Notes: generated from the sequence alone by a model not told the origin. Counted from the stretch's first letter, positions 37,221 through 47,066 are shown. The stretch: DNA of 57,422 nt from an uncultured Clostridia bacterium (GCA_944391215.1 CALXSR010000002.1:1-57422), one strand, 5' to 3'. Translations and numbers: made by a program.

Positions 37221-38380
37221 TAATCTAAATAATCTTTTAGTTTCCGGCTACGGCTGGGATGGCGCAATTTCCGTAATGCTTTCGCTTCAATTTGCCGAAT
37301 CCGCTCCCTTGTTACCCCAAAAACCTGACCGACCTCTTCCAAAGTACGCGAATGCCCATCATTTAAACCAAAGCGCAATTGCAATACTTTCTTTTCTCTA
37401 GGAGTTAAAGTGCCCAATACATCCTCTAACTGATCTTTTAACAAGAAGAACGAGGCCGCTTCCGCCGGCGCCAGGGCATCCTCATCCTCAATAAAATCAC
37501 CCAAATGGCTATCTTCTTCTTCCCCGATTGGCGTTTCTAAAGAAACCGGCTCTTGAGAAATTTTTAAAATCTCTCTTACCCGATCTACAGATAAGTCCAT
37601 TTCATCAGCAATTTCTTCCGGCAAAGGCGCCCGGCCCAATTCTTGCACCAACTGCCTTTGCACACGAATTAGTTTATTGATGGTTTCCACCATATGCACC
37701 GGAATACGAATCGTACGGGCTTGGTCGGCAATGGCTCTGGTAATTGCCTGCCGAATCCACCAGGTAGCATAGGTACTAAATTTAAATCCTTTGCGATAAT
37801 CAAATTTTTCAACCGCTTTGATTAAGCCCAAATTCCCTTCCTGGATTAAATCCAAAAAGAGCATACCGCGACCCACATATCGCTTGGCAATGCTTACCAC
37901 CAAACGCAAATTTGATTCCGCCAGCCGTCTTTTGGCTTCTTCATCGCCGGCTTCCATTCTTTTGGCCAAATCAATTTCTTCCTCTGCGGTTAACAAAGGG
38001 ACACGACCAATTTCTTTTAAATACATGCGAACAGGGTCATCTATGGCAACACCTTCTGGAATAGACAAATCTATTTCATTAATTTCGGGAACATTGGCCA
38101 ATTCTTCTTCCGGCGCATCTTCCTCGTCAACATCCACAACAGGAAGAGGCAATGGAATTCCCGTTGTGACTTCCACGCCTAATTGGCCTAATTGTTCATA
38201 AATATCCTCAATTTGTTCAGCAGAAAGTTCGATATCACCCAGCGCAGTCATAATTTCGCTATAAGTGATAGATTTTTTCTGCTTGGCCATTTCTAATAAT
38301 TTTTTTACTACTTCCGACTTATTCTGTTCCACGCGTCTTAGCTCCCCTTTTTCGCTTAGATCAATTTTCACCAATCCCAT
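37220..38380 (-). CDS. rpoD: RNA polymerase primary sigma factor (sigma-70/SigA)
   Basis: 386 residues, typical Firmicutes length. Region 1.1 is present ([19 protein letters not shown]), then an acidic stretch, region 1.2-2 ([47 protein letters not shown]) and region 4 ([17 protein letters not shown]). It recognises the -35/-10 promoters seen in this window. The ATG start overlaps dnaG by 20 bases; a GTG 48 bases downstream with AGGGGAG upstream is an alternative start. Part of the classic dnaG-rpoD macromolecular-synthesis cluster. Confidence 0.96.
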   Translation of the reverse strand: MGLVKIDLSEKGELRRVEQNKSEVVKKLLEMAKQKKSITYSEIMTALGDIELSAEQIEDIYEQLGQLGVEVTTGIPLPLPVVDVDEEDAPEEELANVPEINEIDLSIPEGVAIDDPVRMYLKEIGRVPLLTAEEEIDLAKRMEAGDEEAKRRLAESNLRLVVSIAKRYVGRGMLFLDLIQEGNLGLIKAVEKFDYRKGFKFSTYATWWIRQAITRAIADQARTIRIPVHMVETINKLIRVQRQLVQELGRAPLPEEIADEMDLSVDRVREILKISQEPVSLETPIGEEEDSHLGDFIEDEDALAPAEAASFFLLKDQLEDVLGTLTPREKKVLQLRFGLNDGHSRTLEEVGQVFGVTRERIRQIEAKALRKLRHPSRSRKLKDYLD

Positions 38381-40163
38381 TTTTGGCCTTTTGCAACTCC
38401 TTCAATTTTTCCAGCAAAGGAATGCTTTCCTCGAAACTGGCATTGGCAAGATGCTGCGAAATTTCATCTATTTCCTTTTGATAATGCTGTATTTTAATTT
38501 TTTTGATATATGCATCAGAAAGTTCTTCCTCATCACCTTGAGGGATTTCCATTTCTAAAAGATACAATAAACTTTGTTTGACGGAGCCTTCTTCCATATC
38601 ATTTAATAAAGAAGCCGGTTGCCAAGAATATTGTTCCTTCTTTTCTTCCACCAAATTCAACAAAGCGTTCAAGTTTTCCTCCTTACAAAAGGCAAGTCCT
38701 AAACTTTTCTTACTTTTTTCGAACACTTTTGCCGAACTAAGCATAAGAACCAACAGTTGTTTTTCCATCCATTCCAAATGTTCGCCGCTTTTTGGAAGTA
38801 ACAAATTTTGTCCATTCTCAAGTATTTTCCCATAGTTTATGGGAATGTCAGTTATTAAATTACTTTTTCTTAAATCCGCATAAATCGTTTCTGGCGCAAC
38901 TGCTAAAGTTTGCGCCAAATCCCGAATAAAACTATCTCTTTCTACCTGATTTTGCGTTCTGGCAATATCAGGCAACAATTTTTTTACAATTTCCCCTTTT
39001 TCTTCCGGGCTTTGATGTTTATTCGTTTTCAAAGACAACTGCAATTTATATTCTAAAACGCTTAAAGAAGACTCAGCCAATAAATTTTCCCAAGCCAAAC
39101 GACCTTTGGTTTTTAAAAAATCATCGGGATCCATATGGTCGGGAAAAGGTAAAATTTTAATTTGAAAACCCAAGTTTTTCATAATTTCCAAAGCCCGCAA
39201 CGTAGCTTTGGTACCGGCGCTATCACCGTCATAAGCCAAATAAATATGGTTCGTATAGCGCTTTAATAAACGCGCATGATCAGCCGTAAAAGCTGTCCCT
39301 AAACAGGCCACCACATTTTTTACCCCATAATTATGTGCGGATAGAACATCCATATATCCTTCCACTACCACTACCGCATCCATGCTACGAATTTGCGGAC
39401 TGGCATGATAAAAACCATACATATGCTGCGATTTACTAAAAACCGGTGTTTCCTGTGAGTTTAAATATTTGGGCAAACTATCATCTAAAACCCGTCCGCC
39501 AAAAGCAATCACTTGACCTCGATAATCGGTAATAGGAAACATCAGCCTACCGCGAAATTTATCATAGGAACCATTACTTTTCGAGCTTTCTCCAGCTAAT
39601 CCTGCTAATTGCATCATTTTTTGTGAAAAACCTTTGGCGCCCAAATGTCTTACCAAACCATCCCAGCCATCTGCTGGAGCATAACCCAAACAAAATTCTT
39701 CCCGGATTTCCGGAACAATTCCCCTTTTATCAAGATAATCGCGCGCCGGTTTTCCTTTTATCGTAGCCAACTGCCTTTTATAATAATCCGCGGCTTCCGT
39801 CAAAAGAGCATACAATACTTTTTTTTCGGATGCTTGCTTTTGCGCCTTAGGACTAAAGTTTTCTTCTTCTGGGATGGTAACGCCCGTTAAACCAGCTAAT
39901 TTTTCCGCGGCTTCCGGCATGGAAAGCCCATCCATATCGCGAATGAATGTTAAGGCATTACCACCTTTTTGGCAGCCAAAACAATAAAAAATTTGTTTTT
40001 CCGGAGAAACACTAAAAGAAGGCGTATCCTCATTATGAAAAGGACATAAACCAACATAATTACGTCCTTGCTTTTTTAAAGGAATATAACCGCCCACAAT
40101 ATCAACAATATTTGCGCGACGGATCATTTCATCGATCAATTCCGGCGGGACAAAACGCACCAA
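38361..40163 (-). CDS. dnaG: DNA primase
   Basis: 600 residues. The zinc-binding domain has Cys40, His43, Cys61 and Cys64 ([22 protein letters not shown]). The catalytic core includes a Toprim domain with [13 protein letters not shown] and [17 protein letters not shown]. The C-terminal part is the helicase-binding domain. It makes RNA primers for DNA replication. The start is TTG with GGAGAG six bases upstream; GTG is the next codon and also possible. It overlaps rpoD. Confidence 0.95.
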   Translation of the reverse strand: MVRFVPPELIDEMIRRANIVDIVGGYIPLKKQGRNYVGLCPFHNEDTPSFSVSPEKQIFYCFGCQKGGNALTFIRDMDGLSMPEAAEKLAGLTGVTIPEEENFSPKAQKQASEKKVLYALLTEAADYYKRQLATIKGKPARDYLDKRGIVPEIREEFCLGYAPADGWDGLVRHLGAKGFSQKMMQLAGLAGESSKSNGSYDKFRGRLMFPITDYRGQVIAFGGRVLDDSLPKYLNSQETPVFSKSQHMYGFYHASPQIRSMDAVVVVEGYMDVLSAHNYGVKNVVACLGTAFTADHARLLKRYTNHIYLAYDGDSAGTKATLRALEIMKNLGFQIKILPFPDHMDPDDFLKTKGRLAWENLLAESSLSVLEYKLQLSLKTNKHQSPEEKGEIVKKLLPDIARTQNQVERDSFIRDLAQTLAVAPETIYADLRKSNLITDIPINYGKILENGQNLLLPKSGEHLEWMEKQLLVLMLSSAKVFEKSKKSLGLAFCKEENLNALLNLVEEKKEQYSWQPASLLNDMEEGSVKQSLLYLLEMEIPQGDEEELSDAYIKKIKIQHYQKEIDEISQHLANASFEESIPLLEKLKELQKAKNGIGEN

Positions 40164-40381
40164 TTTATTCTCTCCACTTACTGCTTTTTTAAATAGTTTT
40201 CGCCATTTTGCGTTTTATTCCTGCTTTATCCGGCAATCCCCTTATAAAAGCCACCTTTTTCCCAAAAGCATAACAAATTTTTATCATCTTACCATAATAC
40301 TGCTATTATGGCCTACCTGATTCCAATATATACCTTTTTTGTTTGGTATAAACTTGTTCTACCTGGGTAAAATACAAACAT
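40164..40381. other. Intergenic region upstream of dnaG
   Basis: About 220 bases, AT-rich. It contains an 8-bp inverted repeat (CCATAATA and TATTATGG, 40292-40311) and, on the minus strand, a 32-codon frame starting with ATG near 40273 (MIKICYAFGKKV) that lacks a clear ribosome site. I see no strong promoter. Nothing else can be supported. Confidence 0.4.
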
Positions 40382-40460
40382 GGGAAGCAAATCAAATCCT
40401 GCTTAAGGAATTGGTCTCCTTAAGATAGCTGGACCGGCAAAGAAATTTGAGCTGCTTCCC
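40382..40460 (+). ncRNA. Possible structured RNA element between dnaG and dgt
   Basis: Nested pairing: GGGAAGCA (40382-40389) with TGCTTCCC (40453-40460), TCAAAT (40392-40397) with ATTTGA (40445-40450), and an inner hairpin CTTAAGGA (40402-40409) with TCCTTAAG (40417-40424). On the plus strand the inner loop TTGGTC can pair with GACCGG (40432-40437), two of the six pairs being G-U, to form a pseudoknot. TTTT follows the outer stem on that strand. The orientation is uncertain: it could also act at the 3' end of the dgt message. I recognise no known riboswitch or sRNA class. Function is open. Confidence 0.45.
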
Positions 40461-40467
40461 TTTTATA

Positions 40468-41466
40468 TTAATCATAATCAAACATCCCAGGCGGTAAAAC
40501 ACCACCCAATAATTCATATTGCCTTAAAGCAAAACGATCTGTCATCCCGGCAATATAGTCCGTTACCCCAAAAGGGTCCTGCTGTTTGCGGAATTGCCCC
40601 GGTAACGCTGCATCATGCTCATTATAATAGTGAAATAGTAAAAAAATAATTTTTCTTATCTGTTCTTCTTCCTTTTGCGCTTGCTCTCTTTGATATACTT
40701 TGGCAAATAAAAATTCGCGCAACATATCCATCGCGGCCGCAACATCCGCCGTCATTTGAATTGACAACAAATCTTTACTAGCATGCACAATATCCATTAC
40801 CATAGTGTTAATCCTTTCACTATGCGTAGCGCCCAAAATTTTATTACAAGTCGCAGGAATCTCTTTCGCATCAATAATACCGGCTCTGATTGCATCATCA
40901 ATATCATGATTAACATAAGCTACTCGGTCTGCTAACCTTACCACGCTGCCTTCTAACGTATGGGGCAAATAGGCATCCCCACTATGGGCTAAAATACCGT
41001 CGCGAACTTCATAGGTTAAATTTAAGCCAAGCCCGTCCTTTTCGATTTGATTCACCACCCGTAGGCTTTGCTTATTATGGCGAAAATCAGGCTGTAATAG
41101 TTGTAAAGATCGTTCCCCAGCATGCCCGAAAGGAGTATGTCCTAAATCGTGTCCCAAAGCAATTGCTTCTACCAAATCCTCATTCAACCATAAAGCTCTG
41201 GCTATCGTACGGGAAATTTGCGCCACTTCTAAAGTATGCGTTAGTCGCGTACGGTAATGATCTCCATAAGGAGAAATAAAAACTTGCGTTTTATGCATTA
41301 AACGCCGAAAAGATTTCGCATGGATAATACGATCTCGATCGCGCTGAAAACAATTTCGTAATGGGCAAGGTTCTTCCGGACGGATACGACCTTTGGATTC
41401 ATAGCTTTGCGTTGCTGCAGCCGCCAAATATTCCAGTTCCCGATTTCTTTCTTTATTACCGCTCAA
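40468..41466 (-). CDS. dgt: dGTPase-like HD-domain triphosphohydrolase
   Basis: 332 residues. HD-domain metal ligands are visible: RTRLTHTLEVAQ, IALGHDLGHTPFGHAGE and VRLADRVAYVNHDIDD. Family members remove triphosphate from dGTP or other dNTPs. The TTG at 41466 follows AAGGAGGG by six bases; an ATG six bases upstream sits against that site. Dgt-like genes precede dnaG-rpoD in several Firmicutes. Substrate preference is not readable. Region 40382-40460 separates it from dnaG. Confidence 0.9.
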   Translation of the reverse strand: MSGNKERNRELEYLAAAATQSYESKGRIRPEEPCPLRNCFQRDRDRIIHAKSFRRLMHKTQVFISPYGDHYRTRLTHTLEVAQISRTIARALWLNEDLVEAIALGHDLGHTPFGHAGERSLQLLQPDFRHNKQSLRVVNQIEKDGLGLNLTYEVRDGILAHSGDAYLPHTLEGSVVRLADRVAYVNHDIDDAIRAGIIDAKEIPATCNKILGATHSERINTMVMDIVHASKDLLSIQMTADVAAAMDMLREFLFAKVYQREQAQKEEEQIRKIIFLLFHYYNEHDAALPGQFRKQQDPFGVTDYIAGMTDRFALRQYELLGGVLPPGMFDYD

Positions 41467-41520
41467 GAACATCCCTCCTTTTCGTTTAGTTTTTTCGCCA
41501 AATCCTGCTTATTCCCTGCC

Positions 41521-41548
41521 AAAAGGGAGCGGTTAACCGCTCCCTTTT
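41521..41548 (-). terminator. Palindromic terminator after the MutS-like gene
   Basis: A perfect 28-base palindrome made of AAAAGGGAGCGGTT and its complement; folded, it leaves a short TTAA loop and a TTTT end on either strand. It lies 100 bases after the MutS-like gene. Confidence 0.75.
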
Positions 41549-41647
41549 CCTTTTCCCATTCATTTATGATTCATTTTACTTCATTTATGAAGCTACTCGC
41601 CCAGTATAAACCAAAGTACGAACAACGGATTACCTAGCTTACCTTTT

Positions 41648-43453
41648 TTATTCCTCCGTTAAAATACCAGCTAATTTTAACAAGTAACGGGCATTGGTTG
41701 TTTGGCACATGCCGTTTTGTAATTGATAAGAAAAATAAATCTGATCTTCCTGATAATATTCATGAAAATGGTAATTAACCAATTTTATTTTTGTTTTCTC
41801 TCCTAATTGGCATAACTCAAAATCATGCGTAGAAACCACCGTGATACACCAAGGTCGACTTAACTTTTTAATGGTCTCTTCCGCCCCTACAATACGATCG
41901 GCAGAATTGGTTCCTTTAAAAATCTCATCAATAAGACAGATCATTGGTTTTTGGTTTTTGCTATAGGTTACCATAGATTTTATGCGCAATAGCTCGGCAT
42001 AAAAAGTTGAAATTCCTTTGTTCACATCATCCGTAATCCGCATTGAAGTAAAAACCTGCATACAAGAAACCGCAAAAGCCTTAGCGCAAACAGGAGCACC
42101 AGCATAGGCTAAACATAAATTACTACCGATACTACGCAAATAAGTAGTTTTGCCCGACATATTAGAACCAGTAATAATAGCTGTTTCCGCTTGTAAATTT
42201 ACCGGATTACCAACGGCTTCTTTTTCTTGCAATAAAGGATGTTTGATATTTTCGCCCTGCACAAAAGGCGTTTCTTCCGACAAAATAGTTGGGAAAACCA
42301 CCTCTTCTTTTACTTGGTATAACACGGCCAAACTCATTAGCGTTTCTATATGACCAATGATTTGCAGCCAGGAACGCACAAATAGCCCATATTGCATTCG
42401 CCACTTTAGAAAAGCATTGGTGCAATGATTTTCCCATAAAAGCAAGAAAAAAGCTGGCAAATAACATAGCGGATTATACCGCAACCGCGTCATTTCCGCT
42501 GCCGTAGATAGTTTTTGCCAAGCACAAGCAGCGCCGCCGTTTTGTTGCAATTCTTTTTGATACGCTTGCAATAAATCGCATTGCCAATTTTCTTTTTCTA
42601 ATAAAAGTAAAATTTGCTGATAGGGAGCCAACTCCTTTTGCCAGGCAAAAAGGGGCGCTAAAATTGCGCTGTTCTTTCGATAACACCACAAAGCATATAG
42701 GCCTTGTACAATAAAAATGCCAAAAAAAACGCCATAAGGCAATAATTTTACCACCGCCAGTAATAGGGCCGTTAAAGTGCAAAATGGTAAAAGAAAAGAA
42801 AGCCATTTTTTGCTACCATGCTCCAGTGGATTTTTTGTTTCAACTTCCTGCAAAAAATCCTCTAATTTTTCCGTACTTCTATTTTTTTGCAATTTTGCTA
42901 AAGCTTTGCCATAGGATTGGAATGGCAGCCACAACGTTTCTTTTTCAGCTAATTCCGCTATCGCTTTTTGTTTTTCGAGGATCGTTTGATATTGCGGATC
43001 TTTTGCTAAAAGTGTCTCTGCCAGTTCCTTTTGTCCCATAGGGGTATGGGCCACACAAAGATACTGATAAAGAGAATTTTGCCCTAACAAATCCAAATCC
43101 CTAGCATGCGGGATATCTTCCTGCAAAAAGCGACTGCCATCTTCCGGAAAGGATTGCCAACTTTCGTCAAAACGGGCTAAATAAGCCCCCAAAACTTCTT
43201 TTTGATTTTCATAAAATTCCTTCTGTTCCATTATTTTTTTATGCATTTGCAATAAATAGGCAAAAAGGAATAAAAAAAGAAATGCCAAGAAACCAATCGT
43301 TACGTTTTTCTCATATAGACTAATCGCTGCCAGTAATAAAAAAGCAAAAAAACTAATCATGCGATACCAGCTAATACGATTAAATTTCATCAAAAATTCA
43401 TCGCTTTTTTTTACGGTTTCTTCATATAAATTTTGAAAATATTTTTCTTTCAA
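41648..43453 (-). CDS. Membrane-anchored MutS-family ATPase
   Basis: 601 residues. Only the MutS ATPase domain is recognisable, in the C-terminal third: Walker A GSNMSGKTT (429-437), STFYAELLRI (482-491), Walker B CLIDE (506-510), KGTNSADR and the switch STHD (541-544). The mismatch-binding and connector domains of MutS are absent. Instead there are hydrophobic segments at about 31-47, 52-68 and 217-257, so the protein should sit in the membrane with the ATPase in the cytoplasm. Such proteins occur in many Firmicutes and have no established role. The start is TTG with AGGAGA upstream. Divergent from the surface protein gene to the right. Confidence 0.82.
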   Translation of the reverse strand: MKEKYFQNLYEETVKKSDEFLMKFNRISWYRMISFFAFLLLAAISLYEKNVTIGFLAFLFLFLFAYLLQMHKKIMEQKEFYENQKEVLGAYLARFDESWQSFPEDGSRFLQEDIPHARDLDLLGQNSLYQYLCVAHTPMGQKELAETLLAKDPQYQTILEKQKAIAELAEKETLWLPFQSYGKALAKLQKNRSTEKLEDFLQEVETKNPLEHGSKKWLSFLLPFCTLTALLLAVVKLLPYGVFFGIFIVQGLYALWCYRKNSAILAPLFAWQKELAPYQQILLLLEKENWQCDLLQAYQKELQQNGGAACAWQKLSTAAEMTRLRYNPLCYLPAFFLLLWENHCTNAFLKWRMQYGLFVRSWLQIIGHIETLMSLAVLYQVKEEVVFPTILSEETPFVQGENIKHPLLQEKEAVGNPVNLQAETAIITGSNMSGKTTYLRSIGSNLCLAYAGAPVCAKAFAVSCMQVFTSMRITDDVNKGISTFYAELLRIKSMVTYSKNQKPMICLIDEIFKGTNSADRIVGAEETIKKLSRPWCITVVSTHDFELCQLGEKTKIKLVNYHFHEYYQEDQIYFSYQLQNGMCQTTNARYLLKLAGILTEE

Positions 43454-43640
43454 AGTAGTATTCTCCTAAAAATGCTGTATTATAGTACCATTTTAGCCTA
43501 TTTCACGAATATTTGCAAAAGGCTTGCCAAAAAAAGGACGGAAACAATTCGGCAGGACTTTTCGTCTACAAAAAGAAACTTATAAATTGGAAAAGACCTC
43601 TTATCAGTTTTTTTAGTTTACTATGGGCAGGAGATTTTAT

Positions 43641-45236
43641 ATGGCGAAAAAAGTATGGTTTGGCCTTCTTTTTTGCTTTCTACTTTTTTTAGTTTTTCCC
43701 CTTACCGCAATGGCCCAGGGAGAAAGCTACTATCAGTTGTCCAACCCCTGGGTAACAACACTGATTCATAAAGTAGAAATTAAAAACCCAAACCAAGGAA
43801 CAATCAGCAATTTGCAAATTCAAGTGCCCTTGATGGATAAAAATTTACCTGTTTATCAGGAGTTGATTGGGGAAGAATTTTCTCCGCAGCCACAATCCGT
43901 TCAAGAGCTTAGTGATGGCACCAGGGTGGCCAATTTTACGATACCTTCTTTAACGGCGGGTCAAACGATTGTTTTAGAACAACGTTTTGTTGTAAGAACT
44001 TATGACTTAAATTATACGATAAACCCAATGGAATTGAACAATAATGCATTATTGCCCAACCAGTTTGCCCCCTACTTGCGAGAGGAAAATAATGTAGAAA
44101 TCAGCAACCAGATAATTCGGGAATACATGGAAGAAACCATAGGCAATGAAAGCAACCCCTATTATATTGCTCGCCGCCTTTTTGCAGATATCAATTTATA
44201 TTTAACGTATCAACAAATTCCAGTGCCAGCTAGTTCCGCTTTAACAGTATTAAAAGAAGGCTTTGCTAACTGCGAAGGATATACGAACTTATTTTTAGCT
44301 ACCACCAGGGCCGCCGGGATACCTTCCCGTCGTTTATATGGTTATCATTATTCTTTAGCCAATAATGACTGGCAAGTTTTACAAACAGCCAACGGCCATA
44401 TCGACGCCAATAAAATTGCCCATACTTGGCCAGAATTTTATATTGATCCGATAGGTTGGATTTTTGCCGATCCTACCTCTACTTATACGACCAAGACCGG
44501 TGGACAAGAAATAAAATTGATAGATTGGGATCGCTTTGCTCGCATTACTTCTCAACAAAAATATATTTTCTTTAGCCGGAAATGGGGTGCTGATACTGCG
44601 GAAAACGGCTTTCCTTATACGTATAAAGGCCCGCAACCAGATATTACTTTCCAGGCGGAAATCGCTTTTGGATCTTACTATTCTCCATTTAAGGACATTA
44701 CCAATAACTGGGCGCGAGAAGATATTTTATATCTTTACAATACTTATCCCGGATTGTTATCTGGAAAAACAACTACTGAATTTATGCCCAACGATCATAT
44801 TACCAGGGCCGAAACCGCAGCCTTGTTAAACCGTTGCGATATTGCCGGCATCCCAAATGATATTTTTTACATGAAAGACGTTGGCACGGCTCATTGGGCT
44901 TATATGGATATTTACCAAGCGCAAAGCAAGGGCTTCATTAGCGGTTATCCGGATGGCAGCTTTCAACCGGAAGCCAGTTTAAGCCGCGCCGAATTGGCTG
45001 CTATTTTAGTTCGTAGCTTCCAAATCCCGATTCCCCAGACGCTGGATACCCCTTTTAACGATTTAAACCAAAACGGTTATGGCTGGGCAGCCTCTTCTAT
45101 CAATGCTCTTTACCAGGCCGGTCTGGTATCGGGAACCAGCCACAACCAATATTCGCCACAAGAACCGGTAACCAGAGCGCAAATGGCAGCGATTTTAAAC
45201 CGTATTTTCCACAGTACTTATTATAGTCAATCTTAA
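43641..45236 (+). CDS. Secreted transglutaminase-like protein with SLH domains
   Basis: 531 residues from the ATG at 43641 (CAGGAGA upstream). Signal peptide ends near LTAMAQG. Residues about 30-150 form a beta-rich domain. A transglutaminase-like domain has the triad Cys211 (GFANCEGYTNLF), His261 (IAHTWPEFY) and Asp277 (FADPTST). Three SLH repeats follow from about residue 350, each with the TRAE/SRAE/TRAQ core (ITRAETAALLNR, LSRAELAAILVR, VTRAQMAAILNR). SLH domains bind secondary cell-wall polymer or peptidoglycan. Cross-linking or protease-like action on surface proteins is likely, but the substrate is unknown. Confidence 0.88.
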   Translation: MAKKVWFGLLFCFLLFLVFPLTAMAQGESYYQLSNPWVTTLIHKVEIKNPNQGTISNLQIQVPLMDKNLPVYQELIGEEFSPQPQSVQELSDGTRVANFTIPSLTAGQTIVLEQRFVVRTYDLNYTINPMELNNNALLPNQFAPYLREENNVEISNQIIREYMEETIGNESNPYYIARRLFADINLYLTYQQIPVPASSALTVLKEGFANCEGYTNLFLATTRAAGIPSRRLYGYHYSLANNDWQVLQTANGHIDANKIAHTWPEFYIDPIGWIFADPTSTYTTKTGGQEIKLIDWDRFARITSQQKYIFFSRKWGADTAENGFPYTYKGPQPDITFQAEIAFGSYYSPFKDITNNWAREDILYLYNTYPGLLSGKTTTEFMPNDHITRAETAALLNRCDIAGIPNDIFYMKDVGTAHWAYMDIYQAQSKGFISGYPDGSFQPEASLSRAELAAILVRSFQIPIPQTLDTPFNDLNQNGYGWAASSINALYQAGLVSGTSHNQYSPQEPVTRAQMAAILNRIFHSTYYSQS

Positions 45237-45265
45237 ATCTATCAATTTATCCTTTGTTTTTCTCT

Positions 45266-45295
45266 ACCGCAAGGAAAATCCTTGCGGTTTTTTTA
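45266..45295 (+). terminator. Terminator of the SLH-protein gene
   Basis: 10-bp stem ACCGCAAGGA (45266-45275) and TCCTTGCGGT (45279-45288), AAA loop, seven or more T. Confidence 0.92.
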
Positions 45296-45390
45296 TTAAA
45301 TTTCGCGAAAAGATAGATAAAAACGAGCATAAAAACATAGTCATTATAAAAGAGCTATCAAAAGGAAGAAATAAGGGGGAAGGAATCGAT

Positions 45391-45753
45391 ATGATAAAAC
45401 CATACCAAGAAAAAGAAAGTGAATATTATAGCCTAAAAAAAGTTGCTGAACTGTCGGGCGCCAGTTACGGTACCGTAAAAAGAGATATTGATCATGGCCG
45501 TTTGAGCGCTTACCGTATCGGGCGTAAATATTTTGTCGCCAAAGAAGAAGCTTGCTATTACAGAGACCACGTGCGGAATCATTTACAAGTAAAAGGTTAT
45601 ACCATCCAACAGCTAATGGAAAAAATCCCTTTAAGTTACGCTTTTTTGATGGATTTAATTAAAACCAAACAACTTGCCGCTGTTAAAATAGGCAGGCAGT
45701 ACATTATTCCTTATGATGTTTTTGACCGTTTTATGGAAGATAATAAGATATAA
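45391..45753 (+). CDS. DNA-binding protein with two excisionase-type helix-turn-helix domains
   Basis: 120 residues made of two similar MerR/excisionase-like HTH units: YYSLKKVAELSGASYGTVKRDID..LSAYRIGRKYFVAKEE and YTIQQLMEKIPLSYAFLMDLIK..LAAVKIGRQYIIPYD. Each unit has the typical R-I-G-R/K-Y wing. The duplication suggests binding to a repeated DNA site. No integrase lies nearby, so a chromosomal regulator is more likely than a mobile-element excisionase. The ribosome site is GGAAGGA. It has its own terminator, and the flavodiiron gene follows with its own promoter. Confidence 0.8.
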   Translation: MIKPYQEKESEYYSLKKVAELSGASYGTVKRDIDHGRLSAYRIGRKYFVAKEEACYYRDHVRNHLQVKGYTIQQLMEKIPLSYAFLMDLIKTKQLAAVKIGRQYIIPYDVFDRFMEDNKI

Positions 45754-45764
45754 AGCAAAAAAGG

Positions 45765-45799
45765 CTGGATATTTCTATAAAATATCCAGTTTTTTTTTA
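45765..45799 (+). terminator. Terminator of the HTH-protein gene
   Basis: 10-bp stem CTGGATATTT (45765-45774) and AAATATCCAG (45780-45789), loop of five, followed by nine T. Confidence 0.92.
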
Positions 45800-45813
45800 A
45801 GAACAGTTATCAT

Positions 45814-45842
45814 TTGACAAGAAAACAACAGCAAGTTAAAAT
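45814..45842 (+). promoter_or_regulatory. Strong promoter of the flavodiiron gene
   Basis: Perfect TTGACA (45814-45819), 17-base spacer, TAAAAT (45837-45842). The start codon lies 28 bases downstream. Confidence 0.85.
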
Positions 45843-45869
45843 AATAAGATGAAGGAAGGAGGCGTTCCC

Positions 45870-47066
45870 ATGGCTTTTAGCATAAAACCCCATATTCAAT
45901 GGGTAGGAAAAATAGATTGGGAATTAAAACATTTTCATGGTGAAGAACTATCAACCCATCGCGGTTCCAGTTACAATGCTTATCTCATCCAAGACGAAAA
46001 AACGGCTTTAATCGATACGGTTTGGAAACCTTTCGCCCAAGATTTTGTGGCAAACTTAAAAAAGGAAATCGATTTGCATACCATAGATTATATTATTAGT
46101 TTGCACGGCGAAGTTGACCATAGCGGAGCTTTAGTCGAATTATTAAAAGAAATCCCAGATACACCCATTTATTGCACAGCCAATGGAGTAAAATCCTTAA
46201 AAGGGCAATATCATGGCGATTGGAACTTTCAAGTAGTAAAAACTGGCGATACGTTACAGTTAGGCAAAAGAACTATAACTTTTGTGGAAGCACCCATGTT
46301 GCATTGGCCAGATACCATGTTTGCTTATTTAAGCGATGATCATATTTTATTTAGCAGCGATGGCTTTGGCCAACATTATGCCTCTGAATCTTTTTACAAT
46401 GATTTAGTAGATCAGGCAGAGCTATATCAAGAAGCATTAAAATACTATGCTAATATTTTAAGCCCTTTTCATAAACAAATGCAGTCAAAATTAAAAGCTT
46501 TGGCCGATATGAACTTACCCATCGAAATGATTTGTCCTGCGCATGGTATTATTTGGCGCGAAAACCCCATGCAAATTGTACAAGCTTATGAAAAATGGTG
46601 CCATCAATACACAGAAAACCAAGTAACTATTGTTTACGATTCGATGTGGCATGGAACCTCCTTGATGGCAGAAGCGGTCGCAGAAGGATTGCGTACCGAA
46701 AACCAAAACTTAACCATTAAATTGTTCCAAATGGGAAAGGCGGATGAAAGCGATGCCATAACCGAAGCATTCCGTTCTAAAGCAATTTTACTCGGGTCCC
46801 CTACTGTCAACCGGAGTGTTTTGCCTACGCTCTCTTGTATGGCTACGCGTTTGAAGGCCGCCTCTCTGCAAAATAAAATAGGCGCTTCTTTTGGAACCTA
46901 TGGCTGGAGCGGGGAATGTGTAAAAGTATTAAATGCCTATTTGGAAGAAGCCGGTATTGCTTTAGCACATGAAGGAATCCGGGCAAATTGGAATCCAGAC
47001 GAAACAGTTTTGCAATCTTGTCGGGATTTGGGCAAAATCATTGCTCAAAAATGCCGAGAACAATAA
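45870..47066 (+). CDS. Flavodiiron protein (FprA/NorV type)
   Basis: 398 residues. The N-terminal metallo-beta-lactamase-like half has the diiron ligand motif HGEVDHSG (H-x-E-x-D-H) plus His in MLHWPDTM, an Asp in LFSSDGFG and His in CPAHGIIW. The C-terminal half is a flavodoxin domain beginning TIVYDSMWHGTS, with GSPTVN and SFGTYGWSGE around FMN. These enzymes reduce O2 to water and/or NO to N2O in the cytoplasm of anaerobes. There is no rubredoxin domain, so a separate electron donor is needed. ATG 45870 has GGAAGGAGGC upstream. Confidence 0.93.
   Translation: MAFSIKPHIQWVGKIDWELKHFHGEELSTHRGSSYNAYLIQDEKTALIDTVWKPFAQDFVANLKKEIDLHTIDYIISLHGEVDHSGALVELLKEIPDTPIYCTANGVKSLKGQYHGDWNFQVVKTGDTLQLGKRTITFVEAPMLHWPDTMFAYLSDDHILFSSDGFGQHYASESFYNDLVDQAELYQEALKYYANILSPFHKQMQSKLKALADMNLPIEMICPAHGIIWRENPMQIVQAYEKWCHQYTENQVTIVYDSMWHGTSLMAEAVAEGLRTENQNLTIKLFQMGKADESDAITEAFRSKAILLGSPTVNRSVLPTLSCMATRLKAASLQNKIGASFGTYGWSGECVKVLNAYLEEAGIALAHEGIRANWNPDETVLQSCRDLGKIIAQKCREQ

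Noticed and set aside
40382..40460. 6S RNA or a known riboswitch
   Set aside because: Too short for 6S RNA, which has a large central bubble, and none of the consensus sequences of the riboswitch classes I know is present.
45391..45753. Excisionase of a prophage or integrative element
   Set aside because: No integrase, attachment repeat or phage gene nearby, and composition matches the chromosome.
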